NCBI GenBank assembly: GCA_017411805.1
Contig: JAFQPI010000033.1
Span: 1 to 62,402 of the forward strand
Length of the DNA: 62,402 nucleotides
DNA from: Clostridia bacterium
GTDB taxonomy: Bacteria; Bacillota; Clostridia; Oscillospirales; CAG-272
Direction of reading: 5' to 3'
The notes below the pieces were generated by a model, which had not been told where the DNA came from, ran no database searches, and saw only the letters and a program-made list of their open reading frames with translations. Below, in pieces: positions 15,793-23,718 of this stretch. Each line of letters opens with the position of its first letter. Position 1 is the first letter of the stretch. The translations under genes were made by a program, and so were the position numbers.

Positions 15793-16224
15793 TTATTCAA
15801 GTGTAAACCAAAGATCTCCATTCTTCAAATCTTTCGGAGGTTCATTTCCTATATGTATTTTAGGCATGGCATCGACCTCATTTTTCAATTTCCGTATTTC
15901 CGCGTCAATAGGCTTCTTCTTCTCCTCAAACAGAGCGTTAATATCTTCTTCTGTTACAGGCTGTAATTCAATTGGGGATTGACCAATTTTATCCAATGCC
16001 TTGTTGATAATTTGAACAAGTTGAGCTTGCTGAACCTGAATTGCTCTGTCTATAAGATCAGATTTGTGCTGAATTTTATCAAGCAAATCCTTCGTATTAT
16101 TATAGTTTTTCGTGCTTCTGTCTGCTTCTTTTTTAGACGAAACCATTGCTACAACAGCGAGAATAATTGATATGACACCTACAACCAATGATGCGATTCC
16201 CAATATAAAAGACCAAAGTTCCAT
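15793..16224 (-). CDS. small membrane-anchored coiled-coil protein
   Basis: A 143-residue protein with one membrane segment at the N terminus (about residues 3-31, WSFILGIASLVVGVISIIL...), then a charged region rich in helix formers, predicted to be coiled coil, and a short C-terminal tail ending DLKNGDLWFTLE. No known domain is recognised. The ATG at 16224 has AAAGGAGAAGG upstream. The gene lies 13 bp after hsdS and before the hsdS-tail remnant, the FRG gene and the nuclease-like gene, so it may act with them, for example as a membrane sensor or anchor. That role is inference. Confidence 0.55.
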   Translation of the reverse strand: MELWSFILGIASLVVGVISIILAVVAMVSSKKEADRSTKNYNNTKDLLDKIQHKSDLIDRAIQVQQAQLVQIINKALDKIGQSPIELQPVTEEDINALFEEKKKPIDAEIRKLKNEVDAMPKIHIGNEPPKDLKNGDLWFTLE

Positions 16225-16237
16225 TTTTCCTTCTCCT

Positions 16238-17401
16238 TTACCCAAAGTATTTTTGCATCAACGCTTTTTTTAGTGTTTCGAGCTTTTCAAGGCTCTTTTG
16301 AATTTCTGATTTTGATTTGTCGGTCTGTTCGACGAAGGCTGCAAATTGATTTTGCAGTTCAAGTGGTGGCAGTATTGCAATAATCGCACCAATTCCATCT
16401 TGGCTTATTGTATACTGTCCTGCCGATGTTTTAATTTGCTCTCGCATTTGACTTTTGCCATAATCACTATTCAAAAGTACACTCATAAAGCAACCATTGA
16501 TTTTTGCCTCATCAAAATGCACACGAATAATATGGTCGTTATGGAAAACAGGTTCGTCAATACTTTTGAAAACTGCACATCTACCCACATAATCGGGGTT
16601 TCCATTTACTCTTGCAAAAAGAAAATCATTATCGACAAGTTCATACCTTTTCTTTTCAGTTTCATTCAAGCAAATTCTGTTGGGTGCAGAGTAATCAATA
16701 AACCCATTTTGTAGTTCTACCAACCTCAAAACAATGCTACCGTCTACATCTTTTCCTCTACGAGCCATACCGTTGTTTGCGTTAATAATTAAAGCAGATA
16801 GGGGAGCAGTTTCCCAAGATTTAGGATTAACAACTGGGTCACCAAAGAGTTCGACAAATCGTGCTTTGACAAGCTCGTCCAATTTTGAAAGTTGCTGTTT
16901 GCGGATAAAAATCAAATTGCTAATTTGATCCAATTCTTTTGAAATTTTCTCCTGTTTTTCTATTGCAAGCAAAGGAATGTCATACTCTTTCAACCATTCG
17001 GTACTCATGTTTTTCTGAGCAACGCCTTTGGCAGATTCTATGCATTTGTTTTCGAAATAGTCAGAGTTCAAAAAATTGAACAAAAAAGACTTGCTTAAAA
17101 TGGTTTCGTCCTTAATTCGCAAACAAGCTACTCGCTGATTCAGTGCAGCAGGTAAAAATTCTTTTTGTAATAAAGCAACACGTCCTACATTTCCTGTGAG
17201 AGATAAAAGAAGATCGCCTTCCATAAGCTCATACTTTTTATATTCATTATTATCTATCGGATAGAAAACAGGGGTAGAATCCTCAATATACCCTTTTTGA
17301 ACATTTGCAATGCGTATGATTCTGATACCTGAACCTACATATTGCTCACTTTTAAATGCATAGCCATTCAAAATGTCACATAAATCTCCCAGTCTTGCCA
17401 T
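16238..17401 (-). CDS. hsdS: type I restriction-modification specificity subunit
   Basis: A 387-residue protein with two target-recognition domains. The first spans about 1-165, then a conserved central helix with ARFVELFGDPVVNPKSWE, then the second domain, and a C-terminal helix KLETLKKALMQKYFG. HsdS determines the split DNA target of the HsdR2M2S complex. The ATG overlaps the hsdM stop codon by one base (TGATG), showing translational coupling. The two domains are AT-richer than hsdM, as expected for recombining specificity genes. A damaged duplicate of its 3' end lies downstream at 15711-15788. Confidence 0.95.
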   Translation of the reverse strand: MARLGDLCDILNGYAFKSEQYVGSGIRIIRIANVQKGYIEDSTPVFYPIDNNEYKKYELMEGDLLLSLTGNVGRVALLQKEFLPAALNQRVACLRIKDETILSKSFLFNFLNSDYFENKCIESAKGVAQKNMSTEWLKEYDIPLLAIEKQEKISKELDQISNLIFIRKQQLSKLDELVKARFVELFGDPVVNPKSWETAPLSALIINANNGMARRGKDVDGSIVLRLVELQNGFIDYSAPNRICLNETEKKRYELVDNDFLFARVNGNPDYVGRCAVFKSIDEPVFHNDHIIRVHFDEAKINGCFMSVLLNSDYGKSQMREQIKTSAGQYTISQDGIGAIIAILPPLELQNQFAAFVEQTDKSKSEIQKSLEKLETLKKALMQKYFG

Positions 17402-18897
17402 CACAGCATCTCCTCCAACTCCTTAAGCCCCTTTGTGATCTCCGCTTCGAGTGTGTGCAGGTCTGCCATGATCTCGGCGGGGGAGGGGTATTCTACGGGT
17501 TTATATTCGGTCTTTTTGTACTTATTTATCGAGAGGTCGTAGTCGTTGCCGACGATCTCGTCCTTGGGAACGAAGAAGGATTTTTCGGTGCGTTCGCGGT
17601 CGGTTTCGCCGTCAAGGTTATGGAATCGCGCGATAATGTCGGGGATATCGTTCTCTGTCGCGGCTGTGCGCTTGTCGTCAAGGCTGAAGCCGTCGGCTTG
17701 CATATCGTAGAACCAGACCTTATCCGTGCCGCCGTGTCCCGTCTTTGTGAAGATCAGAATTCCCGTTGACACGCCTGCGTAGGGCTTGAACACGCCCGAG
17801 GGCATCGAGATCACGGCTTCGAGGCGGTTCTCCTCGATTAGAGCCTTGCGGATCGCTTTATGCGCCGTTGACGAGCCGAAAAGCACTCCGTCTGGAACGA
17901 TGCAGGCGCATCTGCCGCCCGTGCGGAGCATTCGAAGCATCAGCGCGAGGAAGAGCAGCTCGGTCTTCTTGGTCTTGCAAACCTTGAGAAGATCGGCGGA
18001 AACGGTATCGTAATCAAGGCTTCCCTTGAACGGGGGATTCGCCAGGATCAGCGAATACTTGTCCTTATCGGGGTTCTGATCGGATAAGCTGTCGCGGTAT
18101 TCGATATATGGGTGGTCAACTCCGTGCGTCATCATATTCATCGCACCGATTCGGAGCATCGTTCTGTCCATATCGTATCCGTGGAACATTCCGTTCATAT
18201 AATGCGCCTTCTTTTGGCGGTCGAAGAAGATCTCTTCCTTCTTTTTCTCCTTGAGATAGTCGCCCGCCGCAACGAGGAAGCCCGAGGTTCCGCAAGCGGG
18301 GTCGCAGATGATCTCGTCCGCGCCCGGATCCATCAGCTCGACCATCATACGGATGATATGTCGCGGCGTGCGGAACTGACCGTTCAGTCCCGACTGCGAG
18401 ATCTTGGAAAGAAGGTACTCGTAAACGTCGCCGCGGATGTCGGTGTCCTTGATCTGCGCCATCTGAGCGTAGATATCGTCGAGCACGGTGACGATCTTTT
18501 CGAGAAGCAGGGGCGTGGGGATCTTGAAGATGGCGTCGTCCATATATTTCGAATACGCGCTTTCCTTGTCGTCGTGCAGATTCTTGATGAAGGGGAACAC
18601 CCATTCCTGAACCGTGGAGTACATCTTTCCCGCGGGATAGTCGTGGAACACCGACCATTTGAGCTGATTGCCCTCAACCTCGCGCTCGCCGATCTTTACC
18701 TTGTCGGCAAAGATGCTCTCGTGAGGCAGTCCGAGCATGATCGCCTCCTTCGCGCGGAGGTTGTCGGTGTCGTCAAGGTCGCGGATGAACATTAAATAAG
18801 TTATCTGCTCGATAACGTCAAGCGGATTGACAAGTCCGCCCGCCGCGAATATATCCCAAAGTCCGTCTATTCTGTTTTTAAGCTCGCCTGTGATCAT
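17401..18897 (-). CDS. hsdM: type I restriction-modification DNA methyltransferase subunit
   Basis: A 498-residue N6-adenine methyltransferase. Residues 1 to about 140 are the helical HsdM N-terminal domain. The SAM-binding motif DPACGTSGF lies at 199-207 and the catalytic NPPF at 287-290. It methylates host DNA at the site chosen by HsdS and also forms part of the restriction complex. Its ATG overlaps the fic stop codon by four bases. The gene lacks the CTG-rich low-GC character of the downstream accessory genes, which suggests different origins within the operon. Confidence 0.95.
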   Translation of the reverse strand: MITGELKNRIDGLWDIFAAGGLVNPLDVIEQITYLMFIRDLDDTDNLRAKEAIMLGLPHESIFADKVKIGEREVEGNQLKWSVFHDYPAGKMYSTVQEWVFPFIKNLHDDKESAYSKYMDDAIFKIPTPLLLEKIVTVLDDIYAQMAQIKDTDIRGDVYEYLLSKISQSGLNGQFRTPRHIIRMMVELMDPGADEIICDPACGTSGFLVAAGDYLKEKKKEEIFFDRQKKAHYMNGMFHGYDMDRTMLRIGAMNMMTHGVDHPYIEYRDSLSDQNPDKDKYSLILANPPFKGSLDYDTVSADLLKVCKTKKTELLFLALMLRMLRTGGRCACIVPDGVLFGSSTAHKAIRKALIEENRLEAVISMPSGVFKPYAGVSTGILIFTKTGHGGTDKVWFYDMQADGFSLDDKRTAATENDIPDIIARFHNLDGETDRERTEKSFFVPKDEIVGNDYDLSINKYKKTEYKPVEYPSPAEIMADLHTLEAEITKGLKELEEML

Positions 18898-19961
18898 TTT
18901 TCATTCTCCTTATCGTGATTCCACATATATGCGGTATAACGTCCGCCGCCGATCTTCAGAATTTCTCCACTTGAAACCAAGTCGTTCAGCGCTCTCTGTA
19001 CGGTGACCTGGCTGATATCGGGGCATTTTTTCATTATTTCGGTTTTGGTTATCTTTCCGAGAGTGTCTTTGATAATCTCTCTGACTCGATCGGGTTTTGA
19101 CATATTGCCGTCAGCGATCAGCTTGACTCTCGAAGAGAACTCGCGGTATGCCGCCAGCACCACTCCGAGCGTATACTGTACGAAGGGAAGATAATTGTTT
19201 TTGTCTTCGTGCCAATTCGCCGAGCTGTTTCCGAGTGCTTCGTAATAAGTTTCTTTGGTTTGTTCGATCAGCTTTTCGATACTGATATATTTTCCGACGA
19301 TATAACCTGCGCGGTATAGGAGAAGAAGTGTCAGAAGTCGGCTCATTCTGCCGTTGCCGTCGTTGAACGGGTGAATGCAGAGGAAGTCGAGTATAAACAT
19401 CGGGATAATAAGAAGCGGATCAACGTCGGTTTGAGCCAGGATTTCATCAAAAGCTTCACAAATCGCGTCGATTGCGATGGGAGTTTCCCAAGCCGGGACC
19501 GGTTTGAAGCGAACAATCCGATTACCGGAGCTGTCTTCCTGAGCAATTACGTTATCGGATTTTTTATATTCGCCGCCTTTGGATGCTCCGTTGAACTTGT
19601 TCATATCACGATGCAGTTGCAGTATGATTGACGGCTTGAGAGGGATGAAATCGTGGTTTTCGTGTATGGTTGCGAGAACGTCGCGATAGCCCGCGATCTC
19701 TTGCTCATTTCTTGTTTTGGGAGTTGTTTTGTTTACAACAAGGCTCTTAAGACGGTCATCGGAGGTGTAGATACCTTCAATTTTATTTGATGCCTCGGTA
19801 CTCTGTATTCTTGCTATCTCGACAAGCTGTGTCAGCGTATCGGCTTTTGCTTCTATAAATAAGGTTTGCTCGCCTTTGTATTCGTGAATCTGTGTCAATA
19901 AGGACACAATTTCCGGCGTGAGCAACTTTTGCCATTTGTTTTGATAATTATAATTACGCAT
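18894..19961 (-). CDS. Fic-family AMP-transferase with C-terminal winged helix
   Basis: A 355-residue protein. The active-site loop HPFNDGNGR lies at residues 197-205, intact, and an inhibitory-helix motif S58-N-K-I-E62-G63 lies upstream, as in class II autoinhibited Fic proteins that transfer AMP from ATP to target proteins. The last about 70 residues look like a winged helix-turn-helix (TKTEIMKKCPDISQVTVQRAL), so it may bind DNA. It is the first gene of the restriction operon and overlaps hsdM by four bases. The promoter upstream is filled with repeated CAATTTG-type half-sites, which fits autoregulation by this protein; that link is inference. Confidence 0.85.
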   Translation of the reverse strand: MRNYNYQNKWQKLLTPEIVSLLTQIHEYKGEQTLFIEAKADTLTQLVEIARIQSTEASNKIEGIYTSDDRLKSLVVNKTTPKTRNEQEIAGYRDVLATIHENHDFIPLKPSIILQLHRDMNKFNGASKGGEYKKSDNVIAQEDSSGNRIVRFKPVPAWETPIAIDAICEAFDEILAQTDVDPLLIIPMFILDFLCIHPFNDGNGRMSRLLTLLLLYRAGYIVGKYISIEKLIEQTKETYYEALGNSSANWHEDKNNYLPFVQYTLGVVLAAYREFSSRVKLIADGNMSKPDRVREIIKDTLGKITKTEIMKKCPDISQVTVQRALNDLVSSGEILKIGGGRYTAYMWNHDKENEK

Positions 19962-19991
19962 ATAAACCTCTAAATATAATATTATATTTTT

Positions 19992-20020
19992 ATTATAGCA
20001 CCAATTTGGTCATTTGTCAA
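19992..20020 (-). promoter_or_regulatory. consensus promoter of the fic-hsd operon
   Basis: On the minus strand TTGACA (20020-20015) and TATAAT (19997-19992) are spaced exactly 17 bp, 31 bp before the fic start. AGAGG lies before the ATG. The spacer contains an operator-like half-site. Confidence 0.85.
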
Positions 20021-20057
20021 CACCAATTTGATCATTTTGACAAAAATGATCAAATTG
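20002..20057. promoter_or_regulatory. three-copy operator overlapping the fic-hsd promoter
   Basis: The 15-mer CAATTTGGTCATTTG (20002-20016) recurs as CAATTTGATCATTTT (20024-20038), and the reverse complement of the latter lies at 20043-20057, making a perfect 15-bp inverted repeat with a GACA loop. The first copy sits between the -10 and -35 boxes, and the palindrome abuts the -35 box. This is what a repressor operator looks like. Confidence 0.65.
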
Positions 20058-20060
20058 AAA

Positions 20061-20087
20061 AATCGGATGTAAAAATTACATCCGATT
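20061..20087 (-). terminator. terminator separating the ABC locus from the fic operon
   Basis: A perfect 12-bp stem (20061-20072 with 20076-20087) has an AAA loop. On the minus strand it is followed by TTTCAATTTG after an AT-rich stem end. It would stop leftward read-through from the ABC locus. Confidence 0.6.
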
Positions 20088-20157
20088 AGAATATCACAAA
20101 GCTTTTTTGTTATAATTATTATATCACAAAAAGGTTTATTTGTCTATAACTAAACAG

Positions 20158-20189
20158 CGCCGAGAGCGACCGTTTGGTTGCTCTCGGCG
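20158..20189 (-). terminator. strong hairpin after the ABC-lipoprotein locus
   Basis: CGCCGAGAGCGACC (20158-20171) pairs with 20176-20189 over a GTTT loop, 14 bp including one G-T pair. The tail is TATATTTTATG on the + strand and GCTGTTTAG on the minus strand. It lies 120-150 bp past the last gene of the locus. Apart from these hairpins, 20088-20311 shows nothing gene-like. Confidence 0.5.
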
Positions 20190-20311
20190 GTATATTTTAT
20201 GTTTATTATTTAACGCAATGACGAACAATAAAAAAATAATCAAAATCTATTCCATAAGGAAATATCTTCTCCCGGCAATATTTCTGTTTCATTTTTTCAA
20301 AACAGTTTGAC

Positions 20312-21574
20312 TTAATACCATCCAATGTAATCCACCTCACCGGTCTGAATATTTATGCGAGCTACTGCACCTATATGTCCTTCGTCGTATCTGCAATCGG
20401 AATCCGAATAGATTTCTTTCAGCTCACCCCAATCATAGGTGTGGGTATAGATATAATTGCCCACAACTATATAGTTACCGCTCAGCGAATAGGTCTCATA
20501 TCCTTCGGGGAACTCGCAGAAGACCTTTTCCATGACTCCGTCGTACGAAACCCGCCTGATGTCGTATACGTCGCAGTAAAGATCCTCTCCGTGGTTCTTG
20601 CCGATTATCTTCTGCGATACAGCGGAATAATAGATGAAATTTTCTGTATAGTAACAATAATCCGCCTTGATAGTGCTGTCTGCGGCAAGTCTTTCGGGTT
20701 CGCCGCCCGAGGTCGGGATCTTCCAGAAAGAAGTTCCGTCTTCATCTGTGGTATGATAATAGATATATCCGTCCGACAGAGCCATACGGTCGGGATAAAA
20801 GCTTGAGAGATTGTTTTCTTCAAATGAATAGATATATTCCTTTTCGGGCAAAACAGTGCCCGCCTTCACCCTGAATATACCTCCGCGCGGCTCGCAAAGG
20901 TAGATATATCCGTCTTCACAACCGATCAGATCATCTCTTACCGAGTCATCGTATACAATAACATCGATCATTTTTCCGTTTTTGAGGTTAACTCCGACAA
21001 GATCGGATATAAAGATTTTGTCTTCGGGAGATTTTTCTTCCTCTTCTTTGAAATAACTACGGTAAAAGTAAATGTAACCGTCATAAACCATCATTCTGAC
21101 GTATTGGCGAGAGCATTCGGTTCTGTCATACAGGCTTTTCAGCTCGGTACTTAAAAAGTCAAAAGAGGATATTGACTCCTCGGTCCCGATACTACCCATA
21201 ACAAGTTTGTCGAAATAAAACACGCCATCTTTAACGCAAAAAGCAGAGGATATCGAGAAAAGCTTGCAGTTTTCGTCCTCATGGTTGCAAACGGGATCAG
21301 GACAAACTGTTGTTTTTACTCCGGTCATGGGATCAATTTTATATAGAACAGATTTGCTTTTGAAATACAGATAGTTTTCGTAAAAACCGTAATACGAATT
21401 GGTATTATTCTGAAATTCAAGAGGAACGTCATCCGAATGGATATAAGTAAATTCGGGAGGCGCCGGGGTATTAGCAGGTTCTTTTGTCAGTATCGGAGGA
21501 TAATTCGGCTTGCTGCACGACGCAAGCAGAATCGTAAACAGAAAAATCCACGTAATCGCTATTGATTTTTTCAT
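20312..21574 (-). CDS. surface lipoprotein with CxDPxCxH motif (locus lipoprotein 5)
   Basis: A 420-residue exported lipoprotein. The signal peptide ends in the lipobox LASC (about residues 17-20). A short proline-rich linker follows, then repeated 'DGYIYF/YYH' strands of a beta-propeller-like (DUF5050-like) fold. The motif CPDPVCNH with a following Cys lies near residue 100. The ATG at 21574 has GAGGTG at good distance; the GTG three codons earlier is less likely. It is the last gene of the ECF/ABC locus. The motif is shared with lipoproteins at 26169, 27516 and 33696. Function is unknown, perhaps extracellular sensing or binding. Confidence 0.65.
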   Translation of the reverse strand: MKKSIAITWIFLFTILLASCSKPNYPPILTKEPANTPAPPEFTYIHSDDVPLEFQNNTNSYYGFYENYLYFKSKSVLYKIDPMTGVKTTVCPDPVCNHEDENCKLFSISSAFCVKDGVFYFDKLVMGSIGTEESISSFDFLSTELKSLYDRTECSRQYVRMMVYDGYIYFYRSYFKEEEEKSPEDKIFISDLVGVNLKNGKMIDVIVYDDSVRDDLIGCEDGYIYLCEPRGGIFRVKAGTVLPEKEYIYSFEENNLSSFYPDRMALSDGYIYYHTTDEDGTSFWKIPTSGGEPERLAADSTIKADYCYYTENFIYYSAVSQKIIGKNHGEDLYCDVYDIRRVSYDGVMEKVFCEFPEGYETYSLSGNYIVVGNYIYTHTYDWGELKEIYSDSDCRYDEGHIGAVARINIQTGEVDYIGWY

Positions 21575-21590
21575 CAAATACACCTCATTT

Positions 21591-22784
21591 TTAATAGTAA
21601 ACTATATTTGCGCCTCTCTCCTTGTAATTGTTCTCCCTGAAATACTCGTCCATATACGAGCCTTTCTTGACGTAAAAGGTCAACGCCTCATTAAAATCGG
21701 TCCCATACTTCATCTCACTCATCGTTTCCCACACGGACATCACCGACGATCTGATTGACTCGGGAAAATAGACCTCGGTGAGATTAGGAACAGCATTAAA
21801 CCAACAGCTTCTCAATTCCTCAACGCCTTCTTCAAATACAACCTTTTTGAGATTAGGTTTTCCGTCGATGTGATTGATCACACGCCGGACACTCCCGGGA
21901 ATCGTTATTGTTTCAACGATATCATTGTTTTCAAACCACATAACAACGGTTTCGATTCCCGCGGGAACCGTTACGTGCTTTTGGGTCGAATAACATCTCA
22001 GTGCTATCGAATTATCTTTGCCTGCACAATAAAAGTCACCGCACTCCAGCCCCTTGAGACTTTGCATAAATCCCGTGGGTATACTGTAAAAATCAGCGAT
22101 CGTTGTTAAATTCGGAGGAAGTACAACGTCCACAAGCTCCCTCGTACCGTAAAAGGCATGCGCTCCTATCGCCGTCACCGAATCGGGGATGATAAGTTCC
22201 GAAAGCGAGATACACTGATAAAAGGTATTCTCTTTGATCTCCGTGATCCCATCGGGGATCTTCAGGCGTCTGAGCTTTTCACACTTATAAAACGCGCCTT
22301 CTCCGATCTCCCGTACGTTATCCGAAAACTCAATATAAGCCAGACGTAAGCAACGCTTGAACGCATAATCTCCGATCTCGGTTACAGTCGGGGGCAATTC
22401 TACCTTTACGAGACATTCGCCTCTTGAACGGAGGCTCGCACCGTGGTAATATTCCCCAAACGTTCCTTCACGTATAACGCTCACGGGCAATCCATCGATA
22501 TATGCCGGAACGACAAGCTCTTTTACGGCAGATTTCCCTTGAGTATTGATATATTCATACCAATTGTCCATCGCGGGATCAATAAACGCCTCTATTTCCA
22601 CGTGATCGGGAAAGGCAACATATTCAAACATATCCATAAATGGCTCCGCGCGGGCTTGCCATTCGTCAATTTTGGCTAATTCTTCGGGGGACATAGTCGT
22701 TTCCTCGGGTTCTTCCGTACTATCGGAACACGAACAGAGAAGCAACAAAAGCGCGGCGAGAATAACAAGCAAACTTTTCTTCAT
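21591..22784 (-). CDS. leucine-rich-repeat (BspA-like) lipoprotein
   Basis: A 397-residue lipoprotein: signal peptide with lipobox LLCSC at about residues 14-18, then an acid-rich linker (EEPEETT), then several LRR_5 (BspA-type) repeats, for example VTEIGDYAFKRCLRLAYIEF, VREIGEGAFYKCEKL and ITEIKENTFYQCISL. Such repeats form curved solenoids used for binding on the outer face of the membrane. The start at 22784 lies one base after the ATPase stop codon, with GGGAGG inside the ATPase end; a longer frame into the ATPase gene is not credible. Co-transcribed with the ABC genes. Confidence 0.8.
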   Translation of the reverse strand: MKKSLLVILAALLLLLCSCSDSTEEPEETTMSPEELAKIDEWQARAEPFMDMFEYVAFPDHVEIEAFIDPAMDNWYEYINTQGKSAVKELVVPAYIDGLPVSVIREGTFGEYYHGASLRSRGECLVKVELPPTVTEIGDYAFKRCLRLAYIEFSDNVREIGEGAFYKCEKLRRLKIPDGITEIKENTFYQCISLSELIIPDSVTAIGAHAFYGTRELVDVVLPPNLTTIADFYSIPTGFMQSLKGLECGDFYCAGKDNSIALRCYSTQKHVTVPAGIETVVMWFENNDIVETITIPGSVRRVINHIDGKPNLKKVVFEEGVEELRSCWFNAVPNLTEVYFPESIRSSVMSVWETMSEMKYGTDFNEALTFYVKKGSYMDEYFRENNYKERGANIVYY

Positions 22785-22785
22785 C

Positions 22786-23715
22786 TTAGTTTCCTCCCGA
22801 TTCTTCACCGAAGACGTAGAGGTAATAATCCTCAAGCGTGGGAGCAACGGTTGTTGCGGTCTTTTTGCCGGACGATACGGGTTCTTCATCCGAAAGAACG
22901 CGGAGAATGGCGTTGCCCGTCTTGTCGTCGCGCGTGATGTTGGTCACGCGGTATTTCTGCTGAAGCTCGACGACCTCGCTTTCGGGTGCGGGGAGATTCC
23001 AGACCTTGCCCTCGATCTTTCGGACAAGCTCTGCGGGCGGTGCGTTGTCAACGATCACGCCCTTTTTCAGCATTATTACGTCGCGCGCGACGAATTCAAC
23101 GTCGGAAACGACGTGTGTTGCAATGATTACGATCTTGTCGAACGCGATTCGTGAAATGAAGTTTCGAATTGCGATTCGCTGTTTCGGGTCGAGACCCGCT
23201 GTCGGCTCGTCGAGAATGAGTACCGACGGATTGCCGAGTACGGCTTGTGCAAGCGCGAGTCTCTGCTTCATACCGCCCGAAAGCGCACCGATGCGTCTGC
23301 GGGGAATGTCGTCAAGCTCGACGGCTTTGAGAATGTTTTCGATCTCGGATTTGATATATTTTCTCTTTTCTCTGCCTTTGAGATGCGATCCGACGTCCTT
23401 GAGAGCCGCCATGTACCACATAAAGCGTTCGACTGTGAAATTCGGGTACATTCCGGGGTACTGCGGCATAAAACCGAGCTTTTCGCGGAAACGGACGCCC
23501 ATCTTGAATATGCTTTCGGGCTCACCGCCGTCCGAGAAGAGGATCTCGCCCTCGTCGGATTTGAGGTTGTCGGTGATGATGTTCATAAGGGTCGATTTGC
23601 CCGAGCCGTTCGGTCCGAGAAGGGCATAGATACCCGGTTCAAGCTCTGCGGTAAAATGCTGAAGAGCCTTGTTACTTCCGTAGGCTTTCGATACGTTATT
23701 TATTGTCAGTTTCAT
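22786..23715 (-). CDS. ABC transporter ATPase (copy A)
   Basis: A 309-residue ATP-binding protein of the ABC-2/YtrB-like type. Walker A GPNGSGKST at residues 34-42, Q-loop MPQYPGMYP, signature LSGGMKQR, Walker B VLILDEPTAGLD and H-loop ATHVV are all intact. About 60 C-terminal residues extend past the domain, ending YYLYVFGEESGGN. It should energise the double permease encoded just upstream (23719-26109). By eye it differs from copy B (29004-29933) at only about 12 of 309 positions, although the linked permeases are far more diverged. Confidence 0.9.
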   Translation of the reverse strand: MKLTINNVSKAYGSNKALQHFTAELEPGIYALLGPNGSGKSTLMNIITDNLKSDEGEILFSDGGEPESIFKMGVRFREKLGFMPQYPGMYPNFTVERFMWYMAALKDVGSHLKGREKRKYIKSEIENILKAVELDDIPRRRIGALSGGMKQRLALAQAVLGNPSVLILDEPTAGLDPKQRIAIRNFISRIAFDKIVIIATHVVSDVEFVARDVIMLKKGVIVDNAPPAELVRKIEGKVWNLPAPESEVVELQQKYRVTNITRDDKTGNAILRVLSDEEPVSSGKKTATTVAPTLEDYYLYVFGEESGGN

Positions 23716-23718
23716 ACT

